DNA from: Fidelibacterota bacterium
GTDB taxonomy: Bacteria > Fidelibacterota > Marinisomatia > SCGC-AAA003-L08 > TS1B11
Direction: 5' to 3'
Length of the DNA stretch: 64,000 nt
Assembly (NCBI GenBank): GCA_020354025.1
Contig: CP070638.1
Location: 219,797-283,796, forward strand
In this document: positions 19,987 to 29,093 of the stretch, in pieces
How the letters are laid out: the number at the start of each line of letters is the position of its first letter
Position numbering within the stretch: position 1 is the stretch's first letter
The notes under the pieces: generated by a model
What the model saw: only the letters and a program-made list of their open reading frames with translations
What the model was told of the DNA's origin: nothing
The model's database searches: none
Program-made: the position numbers and the translations under genes

Positions 19987-21825
19987 ATGATCTATATAAG
20001 AAAGGCTTTTCCGGGAGCTCATAGGCGTTTCCCATCAACTTCCATGCTCCTGCTGTGCCTAATGCTTGCCGCCCTGCCGGCGATAGTCACGGGGCAGAGT
20101 TCACCCTGGCGACCAAATCCTATCGTGAGATTCTGGGACCTGCATGTCAACCCCCTGGAATTCCGCACCCCGATCCTGCTGATGCCTTTTGATGTGAAGG
20201 GGAGCGTAACAGTCTACGGTGGACCGGATATGTTCCGCGCTTTTCCCCTGCACCTCTTACGAAGGGATCACTCAGCGGTTATCCTGGACAGCACCGAATC
20301 GGAGATGACATCCATCCAGTCACTTTTTTCACGATTGACATTTGTCTATGATGCAGACCTGGTGAAATTCAATCCACTGTATCGCTTTTTACCCCTCAGT
20401 ATAGTGGATGTATTGGTTGGAGTAGGGCTGCGTACAAACCAGGTTCCTTTCTCTCCTGCTTTACCCGGTCACTGGCCGCCTGGAGATTTCGACTATGAAT
20501 TCGCTCCCGTCTTTCACCACATATTGGCGAATATGACCGTCGGCTATCAACGATCTGAGAACTGGTATGCCTATCTACAGTTGGCGCGGGGTATGGCCGT
20601 GGGGAACGCACTCCGTGCCAGCATCATCAAGCGGTACCTGGGGGGAGTCGGTTCCAGTACCGACTTTGCTGTAGGGCTTAAGTTTTTCCGTCCCGGGTCG
20701 GGCAGAGTCAGATACAGCTGGGGTGGTGAACTGCGCTATTATTCCCTGGATGTGCCCGATCTGGACGATCCAGACCTGATCTCACCTATCGAAGGTCTCC
20801 AGGTGCGCTGCCTGGGCCTGTTCTTCACCTTTGGTGCCGTTCTAGGTGGTCGCCCCTCTGCCGCTGACCAGGCCAAGAGAGACCTGTACTCCGGCGATTA
20901 CATGGCAGCCGAGGAGAATCTGCGCGCTTTCCTGGAGCGGTATCCGCGGCACGGGAAAACACGCCGGGCCAATAAACTGCTGTCCCTGGTCGAAGGTCTG
21001 GTGCCTTACCAACAGATTGACCTGGCCCGGTCTCTGCAACAGAAAGGCCAACTCGAAGAGGCCCTCCGCTGGCTCGATCGGGCGGAGACTAGGGCTGACT
21101 CCACTATTATGACCACAATTGACCAAGGCCGGGCCGAGATTGGATATGTTTATCTGGAACGCGCTGACCGCTTTTTGCGTCAAGGCAACTTGGATAGGAC
21201 GGATCAAATCTTGCGAACGGCTAAGCTGCTGCTGCCAGCAGACGAGAATCTGGTTGAACGCTACGAAGCTGAGGTGCTCATTCGCCAGGGGCATAACCTC
21301 CGTTCGCAGGGCGCTTTCACCGCTGCCCTTAAGAAATACAACCTCGCCATCAGCACCGACACTTCCCGGCGTGTGGAGATCCAGGGCTACCAGGTACGTA
21401 TCGCCGAGGATCTGTTGCGAGAAGCGGAAGCGGCCTCCAAGCGGGATGCGGTGGCTCTGGCCCTGGAGTCACTCCGGCTAAGCCAGGCCTTGGATCCGCG
21501 ACGAAAGGCCGAAATGGATGAGATGATTGTGGAATTGGAAAACCGCCTTGAGCGCCTGAGCCTGGGGGAAGTCCGCCGTAGTATGGAAGATCAGATGCAG
21601 GAAGCCCGGGAACTGCGTAATAGGATACCTCCTACCAAACCCCGTATCGGCCTGTTGGTTGCCCAGATCGAGGATATTCTGGGAACACCGGATCACGTAA
21701 CCCAGGAAACTGACCGCTTCGGTATCAACCACCAGCTGTGGGAATATGAAGGCGGGGAGTATCCCGGATTGTACTATTTTGAGAACTATATCCTGACTAG
21801 AGTGGAGCCGATCGAAGAGAAGTAG
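19987..21825 (+). CDS. Exported protein: barrel-like N-half, TPR/helical C-half
   Basis: A 612-residue protein with a signal peptide (hydrophobic stretch about 20-36, ending VTGQSS). Residues about 40-290 alternate aromatic and polar residues like outer-membrane beta strands (for example VRYSWGGELRYYSL). From about 300 to 530 there are TPR-like helices (YSGDYMAAEENLRAFLERYP, then further A..L....L repeats). The end (about 560-610) carries an LLVAQIEDILGTPDHV segment and a beta-rich tail. I do not recognise the family. It lies divergently from the cyclase with a 131-bp AT-rich gap. An outer-membrane or periplasmic assembly role is inference. Confidence 0.75.
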   Translation: MIYIRKAFPGAHRRFPSTSMLLLCLMLAALPAIVTGQSSPWRPNPIVRFWDLHVNPLEFRTPILLMPFDVKGSVTVYGGPDMFRAFPLHLLRRDHSAVILDSTESEMTSIQSLFSRLTFVYDADLVKFNPLYRFLPLSIVDVLVGVGLRTNQVPFSPALPGHWPPGDFDYEFAPVFHHILANMTVGYQRSENWYAYLQLARGMAVGNALRASIIKRYLGGVGSSTDFAVGLKFFRPGSGRVRYSWGGELRYYSLDVPDLDDPDLISPIEGLQVRCLGLFFTFGAVLGGRPSAADQAKRDLYSGDYMAAEENLRAFLERYPRHGKTRRANKLLSLVEGLVPYQQIDLARSLQQKGQLEEALRWLDRAETRADSTIMTTIDQGRAEIGYVYLERADRFLRQGNLDRTDQILRTAKLLLPADENLVERYEAEVLIRQGHNLRSQGAFTAALKKYNLAISTDTSRRVEIQGYQVRIAEDLLREAEAASKRDAVALALESLRLSQALDPRRKAEMDEMIVELENRLERLSLGEVRRSMEDQMQEARELRNRIPPTKPRIGLLVAQIEDILGTPDHVTQETDRFGINHQLWEYEGGEYPGLYYFENYILTRVEPIEEK

Positions 21826-21832
21826 CCGGTGG

Positions 21833-22942
21833 TTATAGAATCCTGTACGCCTTAAGTCCCCAGACTACCTCTACCACTGTCACTTTGAGCACACCAAAAG
21901 CGGGAACGGCAAACAACATTCCCAGGGGGCCCATGATGGACCCGCCGATCATGATCACGACGATAACGACTAGGGGATGCATCCCAACACTGGCTGACAT
22001 GATCTTCGGAGAGACAAAAAAGTTATCAATTGCCTGGACAGAAAGGAACATGACGATGATAACCACGATCATGATTGCGTTGATTCCTGCCGGTTGCGGG
22101 GTCATTAGGTAAACTGCGATTGCTGGCACCATCCCCACGAAGGGCCCGATAAACGGAATCAGGTTAGCTAGTCCGGCGAGCATCCCAATAATCACAAAGT
22201 AGGGAAGCGCGATCCCACCGAGTTGGGAGATAAGGAACAGTCCGATCGTCGATAGGACTCCTACAGTAAGAGCAGCCATCCCCTGGCCTCGCAGATAGCC
22301 GCTTACTTGCTTATGTATCTTTTCCAGCAGATTGAGGACCATCTCGAAGTAAGCGTTGGGCACGGCTCGAACGAAAGCCACCTTGAAGTTCCTGGATTCC
22401 AGTAGCAGGATAAAGGTGAAGACCAGAACCAGGACGAGTTTCCCAACTACGTCAGCAAGTTTTAGAATAATCCCACCTAGACCACCCGCCAATTTACTGA
22501 GAAACTCAGGCGGGGATTCGATCATGGAGAGGAAGTATGCTTCAGCCCTCGGGCGCAAGGATTGCGGAATGAATCCCAGTACCGATTCCTTCAGGTTGTT
22601 AATCAGGTCCTCTAGGTTTTTACCTTGAAATGACGAAACCAGGGTTTCCGCCTGTTCGTACAGTGTCCCCCCAAGTATATATGCCGCTCCGACTATTGTG
22701 AGGATGATTGTAACATAGATTGCCAGGACCGCCAGCAGGCGACTGCCGCCGAACCGGGTTTCCAGCCAGTTGACAAGGGGTGAAAGAATGCTGGCCAGCA
22801 ATAGAGCTAGAACCAGCAGCAGGAGTATCGGGGCTACATGCTCCCGCAGTATGATTGCCGCCGCAAGCGGGACAATAATTTGTGATCCGCGCATCAGGGC
22901 CTGTAGGAATCGCCGTGTTGGTGTGGTTGGAACGGATGCCAT
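21833..22942 (-). CDS. AI-2E family transporter (PerM/TqsA-like)
   Basis: A 369-residue multi-pass inner-membrane protein of the AI-2E/PerM family: paired N-terminal hydrophobic helices, a central amphipathic region (about 95-150) and a C-terminal cluster of helices with the family blocks ANLIPFIGPFVGMVPA and the ending GPLGMLFAVPAFGVLKV. Members export small molecules such as autoinducer 2 or act as sodium/proton antiporters; the substrate cannot be assigned. It ends 7 bp from the convergent gene at 21825 and lies 56 bp after the cyclic-nucleotide-binding gene on the same strand. Confidence 0.92.
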   Translation of the reverse strand: MASVPTTPTRRFLQALMRGSQIIVPLAAAIILREHVAPILLLLVLALLLASILSPLVNWLETRFGGSRLLAVLAIYVTIILTIVGAAYILGGTLYEQAETLVSSFQGKNLEDLINNLKESVLGFIPQSLRPRAEAYFLSMIESPPEFLSKLAGGLGGIILKLADVVGKLVLVLVFTFILLLESRNFKVAFVRAVPNAYFEMVLNLLEKIHKQVSGYLRGQGMAALTVGVLSTIGLFLISQLGGIALPYFVIIGMLAGLANLIPFIGPFVGMVPAIAVYLMTPQPAGINAIMIVVIIVMFLSVQAIDNFFVSPKIMSASVGMHPLVVIVVIMIGGSIMGPLGMLFAVPAFGVLKVTVVEVVWGLKAYRIL

Positions 22943-22998
22943 GCTAGGAGCTTATTGCGAGGTTGGGTCCCGGCTCCCCTTTAAGATAACACCCGCGC

Positions 22999-23520
22999 TT
23001 ATTCCGGCCCACCGCTGGTCTGCTGTTGTGCTTCGATGAGCAGATCATTGGTTTTGCGCAGCCGCTGGGCAATGACTTCCGCCAGATTTAAGAGAATCTT
23101 ATTGCCCAGGCTCGGAAAACGGGTGAGGATGTCTTTCAGTTCCGGTCGGAAAAATGCAATGATTCTGGTGTTCGAAATAGCTAGGGCGGTTGCCGACCGG
23201 TTAGCTTCGTCCACTAGGGACATGTCACCAAAGAAATCTCCATCACTGAGTTCGGAGTAGATGATTGGGTTATCCGGGTCCTGGTTGTTGACAATCTGGA
23301 CTTGCCCAAGGACAATGATGTACATCCCGAGACCGGGATCACCCTGGTGAAATATGGCTTCACCGGGCTGGTACTCCCGCCGATGAATTATGTTTTCGAT
23401 CTCCCTTATCTCTTTTCGGGACAAGCCCTTGAAGATAGGGACGTGGCTGATAGCCAGGGCGGTTTCGGATAACTTTTCGCCCTGCCGGCTAAAAATGTTT
23501 TCCCATATGGCGTTACGCAT
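22999..23520 (-). CDS. Cyclic-nucleotide-binding domain protein
   Basis: Small protein of about 173 residues that is essentially one cNMP-binding beta roll: the N-terminal FKGLSRKEIREIE helix, the strand region GEAIFHQGDPGLGMYIIVLGQVQI, and the phosphate cassette GDFFGDMSLVDEANRSATA with the expected Glu-Arg-type arrangement partly altered. There is no helix-turn-helix, so it is not a CRP-type regulator by itself; a C-terminal helix follows. ATG 23520 is used; TTG 23556 is an in-frame alternative. It precedes the AI-2E-type permease and could gate or regulate it, which is inference. Confidence 0.88.
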   Translation of the reverse strand: MRNAIWENIFSRQGEKLSETALAISHVPIFKGLSRKEIREIENIIHRREYQPGEAIFHQGDPGLGMYIIVLGQVQIVNNQDPDNPIIYSELSDGDFFGDMSLVDEANRSATALAISNTRIIAFFRPELKDILTRFPSLGNKILLNLAEVIAQRLRKTNDLLIEAQQQTSGGPE

Positions 23521-24311
23521 GTCGCTAAGTTGGCCCTCGGATAACTGCCATGTCAAGCACTGGAGTTAAAAAAAACTCCTCCCGAAAATTTGCCTCCTTA
23601 CTTCTTAACGTTTTGATTCATACAGTGATATGGGGATTGGCAAACGGATATTACTGGCTCTAATGAACGTTGTTATTATTTCCTCGACGCCATTTTGCCC
23701 CAGCTTCTACTTAGCATTTCAAATTCACCCTTTCAACACATCTTTAACTTTCTGTCGCAGCGTTCCGCCGGTCCCGTCCCGAGGTGACACTGCGGGATTG
23801 GGCCTCCTTTGGAGTAAGTGGAAGAGCAATCTGGCTGATCTAACTCATAGTTCTTGATTACCACGTCCGTCAGCACTCAGGCCCCTGGCCGTACTCCGCA
23901 GCCTCGGCGTATTCACTACGGCGAGCCTGGGTGATGCTTGCGGATTCGTAGTGACCTGGATGAAAGGGAAATGACAAACTGTGATTATTTAAACCTGATT
24001 ACTTCGAGGGAACTACAGGGGCGGTATTCCTTGACGACCGCTGTCAGATCACGTAAGTTGGCAGTGGCTCTTTTAAAACATTGCCCGTGGATTGACCTGT
24101 AACTCAGATCCTTCAATCTTACTCAGTAGGGAGCCATATTCGGTTAACGCAGCGCAGGCCTTTCCGTCAGCTGACGGATTAAGGAAGCCTGTTTTAATTG
24201 AGAGGCGCCCACCGTTCCAATTAGGACGGGGTCTGGAGTGCATGTTGGTTCGCGGGCATGTTTTTTAGGCAGCATTTTCAAAATAGATCCCACCCGTATC
24301 CCCTCACATGG
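23521..24311. other. Gene-free interval with strong inverted repeats
   Basis: About 0.8 kb with no convincing gene, between hflX and the cyclic-nucleotide-binding gene. It holds a perfect 14-bp palindrome CCGTCAGCTGACGG (24164-24177). A 9-bp stem CACTCAGGC/GCCTGGGTG (23874-23882 and 23925-23933, one G-U) encloses a CGTA/TACG hairpin (23908-23920). Plus-strand T6 follows a weak stem near 24240-24265. Two short minus-strand frames read protein-like (about 24010-24115 and 23870-23977) but match nothing I know. It may be a structured RNA, a long leader or a decayed gene. Confidence 0.45.
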
Positions 24312-25637
24312 TTAACCCGCTTCGATAATTTTAGCCTTGATAGCCTGAATAGCCTGCTTAGGTCCCCAGACATCAAGAACGGTTACATCCTCCTCAAACG
24401 TTCTATCTTGTACCTCCAGCGTCTGATAGACTGTGCTGATCAGCCGCGACTGATTGGAGGGGATCCACAACCGACAATGATCAAAATCGCGGGTGCAAAC
24501 CTGCAGGATGACCGCCTCCAGTTGGGCTAAGCGCAGCCGCTGTCTGGCTGAAACTACTACCGCTTCGGGGAACTGGCCTTGGAGCCGTGTCAGGGCGGCC
24601 CCGTTGTCGATAGCGTCCAGCTTATTGAGAACGACCACGCTCGGTTTTTCATCCAGTCCTAGGTCCTGCAGAACCTCGTTCACGGTCCGGAAATGCTCTT
24701 CTGCCAGATGCGATGAGGCATCGATAACCTTGAGGAGTAGGTCGGCATCGGCTACTTCAGCCAGCGTCGAGCGGAAGGAAGCGATGAGATGATGGGGCAG
24801 CTTCCGAATGAAGCCCACCGTATCGCTGAGGAGTATGTTGTGGTTCTCATCCAGCTGCAGCCTCCGGGTGGTAGTATCGAGAGTAGCGAAAAGACGGTCA
24901 TCCACGAAAATGTCGGCATCGGTTAAGGCGTTCATCAGGGTCGACTTGCCGGCGTTGGTATAGCCTACTAGGGCTGCGCGGAAGGTGTTCCGGCGTCTAC
25001 GGCTCTGAGTATCGTGCTCAGAGGCAATGTGTCTCAACTCCTCTTTGAGCTTGTTTATGCGCCTTCTGATGAGGCGACGATCCGTTTCGATCTGAGCCTC
25101 GCCGGGGCCACCTCTGGTGCCAATGCCGCCCATCTGCCGCTCCAGGTGAGTCCATTGCCGGGTCAGTCGGGGGAGCAGATACTGCAGCTGTGCTAGCTCC
25201 ACTTGGGTCTTGGCTTCCTTGGTTCGGGCGTGCTTGGCGAAGATGTCTATAATTAATCCGCCGCGATCAATGATCTTGATGCTGTTTCCGGCTGTATGCT
25301 GGAGGGTCTTCTGCTGAGAGGGGGACAGGTCGTCATCGAAAATGATCAGGTCGCAACCCAACTCATCTGCCTGCCGCATGAGGGATTCGGCTTTGCCTTT
25401 GCCGATGAAGGTAGCGGCATCGGGGCGGTCCCGCCGCTGCACAACATCTCCTACCACCTGTCCGCCGGCGGTTTCAGTGAGTAGGCGCAGCTCCGTCAGG
25501 TGTTCGGCCACAATCTCGGCCGGTGTGCCGCCCCAACGCACGCCTACCAGGATGGCGTTCTCTTTAGAGACGTTTAGACTCCGGACGTTCCGAGCGTGGA
25601 GATTCCCGGGCAGGTCTTCGTGGTGAGTGGTAGACAT
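24312..25637 (-). CDS. hflX: GTPase HflX
   Basis: Ribosome-associated GTPase of 441 residues, involved in rescue or splitting of ribosomes under stress. The N-terminal HflX domain holds the glycine-rich loop GGIGTRGGPGE (about 170-180). The G domain has G1 GYTNAGKS (225-232), the switch I T in ATLDTTTR, G3 DTVGF and G4 NKLD. The C-terminal domain is of normal length. The only good start, ATG 25637, lies 74 bp inside the end of the upstream BatA-like gene, an unusually long overlap. It is the last gene of the yajC-to-hflX run. Confidence 0.95.
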   Translation of the reverse strand: MSTTHHEDLPGNLHARNVRSLNVSKENAILVGVRWGGTPAEIVAEHLTELRLLTETAGGQVVGDVVQRRDRPDAATFIGKGKAESLMRQADELGCDLIIFDDDLSPSQQKTLQHTAGNSIKIIDRGGLIIDIFAKHARTKEAKTQVELAQLQYLLPRLTRQWTHLERQMGGIGTRGGPGEAQIETDRRLIRRRINKLKEELRHIASEHDTQSRRRRNTFRAALVGYTNAGKSTLMNALTDADIFVDDRLFATLDTTTRRLQLDENHNILLSDTVGFIRKLPHHLIASFRSTLAEVADADLLLKVIDASSHLAEEHFRTVNEVLQDLGLDEKPSVVVLNKLDAIDNGAALTRLQGQFPEAVVVSARQRLRLAQLEAVILQVCTRDFDHCRLWIPSNQSRLISTVYQTLEVQDRTFEEDVTVLDVWGPKQAIQAIKAKIIEAG

Positions 25638-27747
25638 TCCCGAATATCATTTCCAGGATCAGCAGGACAATCAACAAGTACAGTAATGGCCGCCACAACT
25701 CCCTTCCAAAACGAGCTTGCTGGATCCGTTCCCCCACCGAACCACTTTCGTCAAGGATGAAGGTTCGGTCCGAACCAAGCAGGTTCAGAAGCGCAGATCG
25801 GTTCAGCGTGCCTCCCGTAAGTTCTTCATCGGGGATATTGACCCGGAACCGGATCTCTTCGTCAGGGGTCTGCTTGGCTCCCGATCGATTTTGCCCCTGA
25901 AAAGCCAGGATATAGTTGCCGGGTCTGTTAAGGTCCCTTAATGTGACGGTCCGGGTTCGGATATCAGGTATGATAAGGCTGGTCACGTTGGTAGGGGCTA
26001 TCAGCGTCACGGACTGGGTCGCCTGACGGGGGCTGACTGTCAGAATAGGAGTGTCATCAACCCGTACATCAATAAGCGCCGGATTCGTCGCTCGCCAGTA
26101 AATCAGGTGGTGCCACAGGGGAATGAAGCTCCCCTTCAGGGGCAGATCGGTCCATTGAAGATGAAAGGGAAGCGAGAATAGGAAAACAGTTCCGTTGTTA
26201 TAGGACGCGCGGGTAAGCATCGGCATATTTTCTGTGAGCCGGAAAACCACTTCATCGGTACCGCGGGGATAGATCCGGTAGAGACGCGATACCTGGGGCA
26301 ATTCATCCAACTCCGCTTCCCGCTGAAATACTTCCCCGAGAAAGGATGTCCCCAGGGTTTCACGGTCTAGGGAGAGGGGCGAATCGAAAACCAGGGGTGT
26401 TGGTCCCATGGCTGGAAGTCCTAACTGTTCCTGAAAGGTGCTCAGGGATAGGCCGTCATCCGTGCCGGGGCCGGGAATGACAATCAGATTACCCCCGGCG
26501 CCAAGGAATTCCTCTAATTGTTGAACCAGAAGGCGGGAGACTACCGTCAAGCTGTTCAGTATAACCACCTCTTTGTCCTGCGGCGTCCAGGTAAGATTGG
26601 TAGGATGGATAGCCTGCAGTTGGATATAAGGTGTTTCAGCGGCTAGTGAGCCCAAAGCCGATCGGAGAAAGGAGGGATCTACCTCTGGCGGTTCGATGAG
26701 GAGAATCCTGACCTGAGGCGGGATATAAGTATGAAAATGATATCGGTTATCACCCGGACGCTCATCCCGGTCAACTTCCGCATATCCCAGCTGATGGCCT
26801 GGTTCGTTGGGGGCGACCTTGAACCTGACAGTCTTCGGTTTACCGGGATTCAAATCAATAACCAGCTGACCTGAGCGTACATCATTCAACACCACCTGAA
26901 TGGGAACTTTTCTCCGGGATTCACGGCCGGTATTCAGTAGGGTGACAGCCACATCCATTAGCTCCCCCACCAGCGGAATAGCGGTCTCCACTTCCGCCTG
27001 AGTAACGGCCACATTGTTCTCCTGACGGGGGATCGGGACTAGGAAAAAGTGCCATCCATTCCAGATAGTTGTGTCGCTCCTGAAGTGCCGCAGCGCCCCC
27101 TGCTGATGTGCCTGGAAATCGCTGATTAAATAAAGTTCCCGATTGGCGTAGAGGCGGGCGATGTTCTGAAAGGCGCTGCTGCTCAGCGTGTCTAGCACCG
27201 CTGTTAGGTTATCGCGATGATAGCCGGGCTTACACAGGCTCGCGATATCGTCCACTCCAGGCATATCGGCGAGGGACCCCTGATAGATGGTCCTGGCATC
27301 TGAGAGCCGTAGGATAACCGCGCGGCCTCGGCTGCTCTGGTCGGCCAGGACTTCATGGAGGAGCTCGAGCGCTACTCCGGCTCTCCAGGTGGCACTGGCG
27401 GAGGCGTCCGTACCCATCTGCGAAGTCTCTCCACTCATGCTGAAGGAATCATCAATGACTACGACCGAGAGTGTTGAGGCGTTTTCACTGATCCAGCCCC
27501 GGAAATAACCTTTCACCACCGGCCGGGCCAAAAGCAGCACCAGTACTAAAATCAGCAGAGTGCGTATGAAAATGACCAGCCACTGGTGCCACCGCAACCG
27601 CCGCAGGGATTCATGCTCCATTTTGCGGAGAAAGTGCAGGGTGCTGAAATCCACTAAGCGGGTATTGGTCTGGCTGATCAGGTGGATGATCAAGGGAAGG
27701 GCAATGGCTGGCAAGGCCCAGAGGGCTTGGGGGATCAGAAAACTCAT
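25564..27747 (-). CDS. BatA-type membrane protein with VWA domain
   Basis: A 727-residue inner-membrane protein. The N-terminal BatA region has two membrane segments (about 8-24 and 58-78) around the basic FLRKMEHESLRRLRW block. A von Willebrand A domain follows with a MIDAS-like VVVIDDSFSMSG (about 95-106). A long extracytoplasmic beta-rich part ends in a third membrane segment (about 688-705) and a short basic tail. In FCB genomes such proteins sit with MoxR ATPases, DUF58 and DUF4159 proteins; here MoxR is absent and DUF4159 lies 8 kb away. It overlaps the polyprenol-kinase-like gene by 4 bp. Confidence 0.88.
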   Translation of the reverse strand: MSFLIPQALWALPAIALPLIIHLISQTNTRLVDFSTLHFLRKMEHESLRRLRWHQWLVIFIRTLLILVLVLLLARPVVKGYFRGWISENASTLSVVVIDDSFSMSGETSQMGTDASASATWRAGVALELLHEVLADQSSRGRAVILRLSDARTIYQGSLADMPGVDDIASLCKPGYHRDNLTAVLDTLSSSAFQNIARLYANRELYLISDFQAHQQGALRHFRSDTTIWNGWHFFLVPIPRQENNVAVTQAEVETAIPLVGELMDVAVTLLNTGRESRRKVPIQVVLNDVRSGQLVIDLNPGKPKTVRFKVAPNEPGHQLGYAEVDRDERPGDNRYHFHTYIPPQVRILLIEPPEVDPSFLRSALGSLAAETPYIQLQAIHPTNLTWTPQDKEVVILNSLTVVSRLLVQQLEEFLGAGGNLIVIPGPGTDDGLSLSTFQEQLGLPAMGPTPLVFDSPLSLDRETLGTSFLGEVFQREAELDELPQVSRLYRIYPRGTDEVVFRLTENMPMLTRASYNNGTVFLFSLPFHLQWTDLPLKGSFIPLWHHLIYWRATNPALIDVRVDDTPILTVSPRQATQSVTLIAPTNVTSLIIPDIRTRTVTLRDLNRPGNYILAFQGQNRSGAKQTPDEEIRFRVNIPDEELTGGTLNRSALLNLLGSDRTFILDESGSVGERIQQARFGRELWRPLLYLLIVLLILEMIFGNVYHSPRRPARESPRSERPESKRL

Positions 27748-28325
27748 AGTCCGGCGCCTATAAGGAGGGTCATTACCGCCCCCGAAAAAACGGGAATAGC
27801 TAGGTTGTCATTGAGGAAAGACCTGGGGACGAGTTCTGTAAGGGCGGCTGTGGCTGCCCCGGCTGTGGCTACTGGCAGGGTTAATCCGGAAGGCAGCGTC
27901 AGCAGAAGGCAGGCAAAAAAGCAGGCCAGGGTTCCTTCAAGAGACTTTTTTCCTATGGGTATGCGTCCGTACCGCTGGCCAACAAAAGCGGCCGTACTGT
28001 CCCCTACACTCATAAACAGCATGGACAGGATGGCAACAGTGGGCGCAAAAAGGACCGCCGCCAGAAATGCACCGACGAAGACGTAGGTGGCGCCGGTCAG
28101 ACGACGCTCTTCCGTAGGGCGGGTAACTGAGCCGAGGAAACGCTGATAGATGCGACGGCCTCGGAACGTATAGATCCGTGCCAACTCAATTCCAATCATG
28201 GTGATTGCCATGATGAATATGATTACGACGGCCGTGTTCCGTCCGGTGATCCAGTATCCAAGGGGAACAACGCTGGACCCCAGGTGGATCAGCCTCCGCC
28301 CTCCTTCGCTGCTGGCCGGCTGCAT
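27744..28325 (-). CDS. Dolichol/phytol kinase-like membrane protein
   Basis: A 193-residue polytopic protein with about six membrane segments. It carries the signature of CTP-dependent polyprenol/diacylglycerol kinases (SEC59/DGK1/VTE5): RRLIHLGSS near the N-terminus and SVGDSTAAFVGQRYGR followed by KKSLEGT (about 107-136). It would phosphorylate a lipid alcohol in the inner membrane; undecaprenol, farnesol/phytol or diacylglycerol are all possible. It starts 2 bp after rpe and overlaps the BatA-like gene by 4 bp. It could feed lipid carrier to cell-envelope synthesis, which is inference. Confidence 0.87.
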   Translation of the reverse strand: MQPASSEGGRRLIHLGSSVVPLGYWITGRNTAVVIIFIMAITMIGIELARIYTFRGRRIYQRFLGSVTRPTEERRLTGATYVFVGAFLAAVLFAPTVAILSMLFMSVGDSTAAFVGQRYGRIPIGKKSLEGTLACFFACLLLTLPSGLTLPVATAGAATAALTELVPRSFLNDNLAIPVFSGAVMTLLIGAGL

Positions 28326-28327
28326 CC

Positions 28328-28966
28328 TTAGTCCTGGAGGTCCCGGAATCGTTGCAGGATATCGGGCGCTTTGAACAGGCCGGAACCCACCACCGCGATA
28401 TCGATGCCAGTCGCGACAACCCGTTCTATCGTGCTGGTATTCACACCGCCGTCTACGGCGATAAGGTAGTCGTTGTCATTTCTGGCGGCTACCGCCCGGT
28501 GCATGTTTTCTAGGGTGCTCTCGATGAACGCCTGCTCTCCGAAACCGGGGAATACCGACATGATAAGGAGGTAATCGAGGCTGGCCAGGTACGGACGAAG
28601 GATGTCGAAGTCGGTGTCCGGATTAATGGCCACACCTGCCGCTGCTCCCAGCTTCCTGATAGCAGCCAGGTCGCGGCCCAGGTCCTCACTGGCCTCGATG
28701 TGTACAATTACCGTATCGGACCCGGCCTCCACGAATTGCTTTAGATAACGGTGGGGCTTCTCGATCATCAGGTGGGTATCCAGGGGGATGCTGGCCAGCC
28801 GGCGGATGGCTTCTACGATAAGGGGACCGAAAGTCAGATTGGGTACGAAGTGGCCGTCCATGACGTCCACGTGAAGGCGGGTGGCGCCAGCCTTTTCCAC
28901 TAGGTGGATCTGCTCGCCCAGACGGGTGAAATCGGCACTGAGGAGACTAGGTGATATAACACTCAT
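28328..28966 (-). CDS. rpe: Ribulose-phosphate 3-epimerase
   Basis: A 212-residue TIM-barrel enzyme interconverting ribulose 5-phosphate and xylulose 5-phosphate in the pentose phosphate pathway. Family signatures are complete: SPSLLSADF (about 5-13), HVDVMDGHFVPNLTFGP (about 32-48), HLMIEKP, the VIVHIEASE block, MSVFPGFGEQAF and the C-terminal VDGGVN. Metal ligands Asp and His are in VDVMDGH. It follows the PASTA gene after 127 bp and runs directly into the polyprenol-kinase-like gene. Confidence 0.97.
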   Translation of the reverse strand: MSVISPSLLSADFTRLGEQIHLVEKAGATRLHVDVMDGHFVPNLTFGPLIVEAIRRLASIPLDTHLMIEKPHRYLKQFVEAGSDTVIVHIEASEDLGRDLAAIRKLGAAAGVAINPDTDFDILRPYLASLDYLLIMSVFPGFGEQAFIESTLENMHRAVAARNDNDYLIAVDGGVNTSTIERVVATGIDIAVVGSGLFKAPDILQRFRDLQD

Positions 28967-29093
28967 GACTTATCAAATTCCCTGTTTGTAGTTAACCGCC
29001 GGGGAGAAAAAGACCCATGTCCGCGCACAGCAGCGTTCCTTTTCGAGCAGGTAGGACCGTCAGTCCCCACTGCCCGGGATCCAGGCTGAACGC

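Noticed and set aside
23630..23857. 75-codon plus-strand frame
   Set aside because: No domain, weak start, in a region with RNA-like stems.
23870..23977. 35-codon minus-strand frame reading protein-like
   Set aside because: TTG start without ribosome site, overlaps a stable stem, no recognised family; kept only as part of the gene-free interval.
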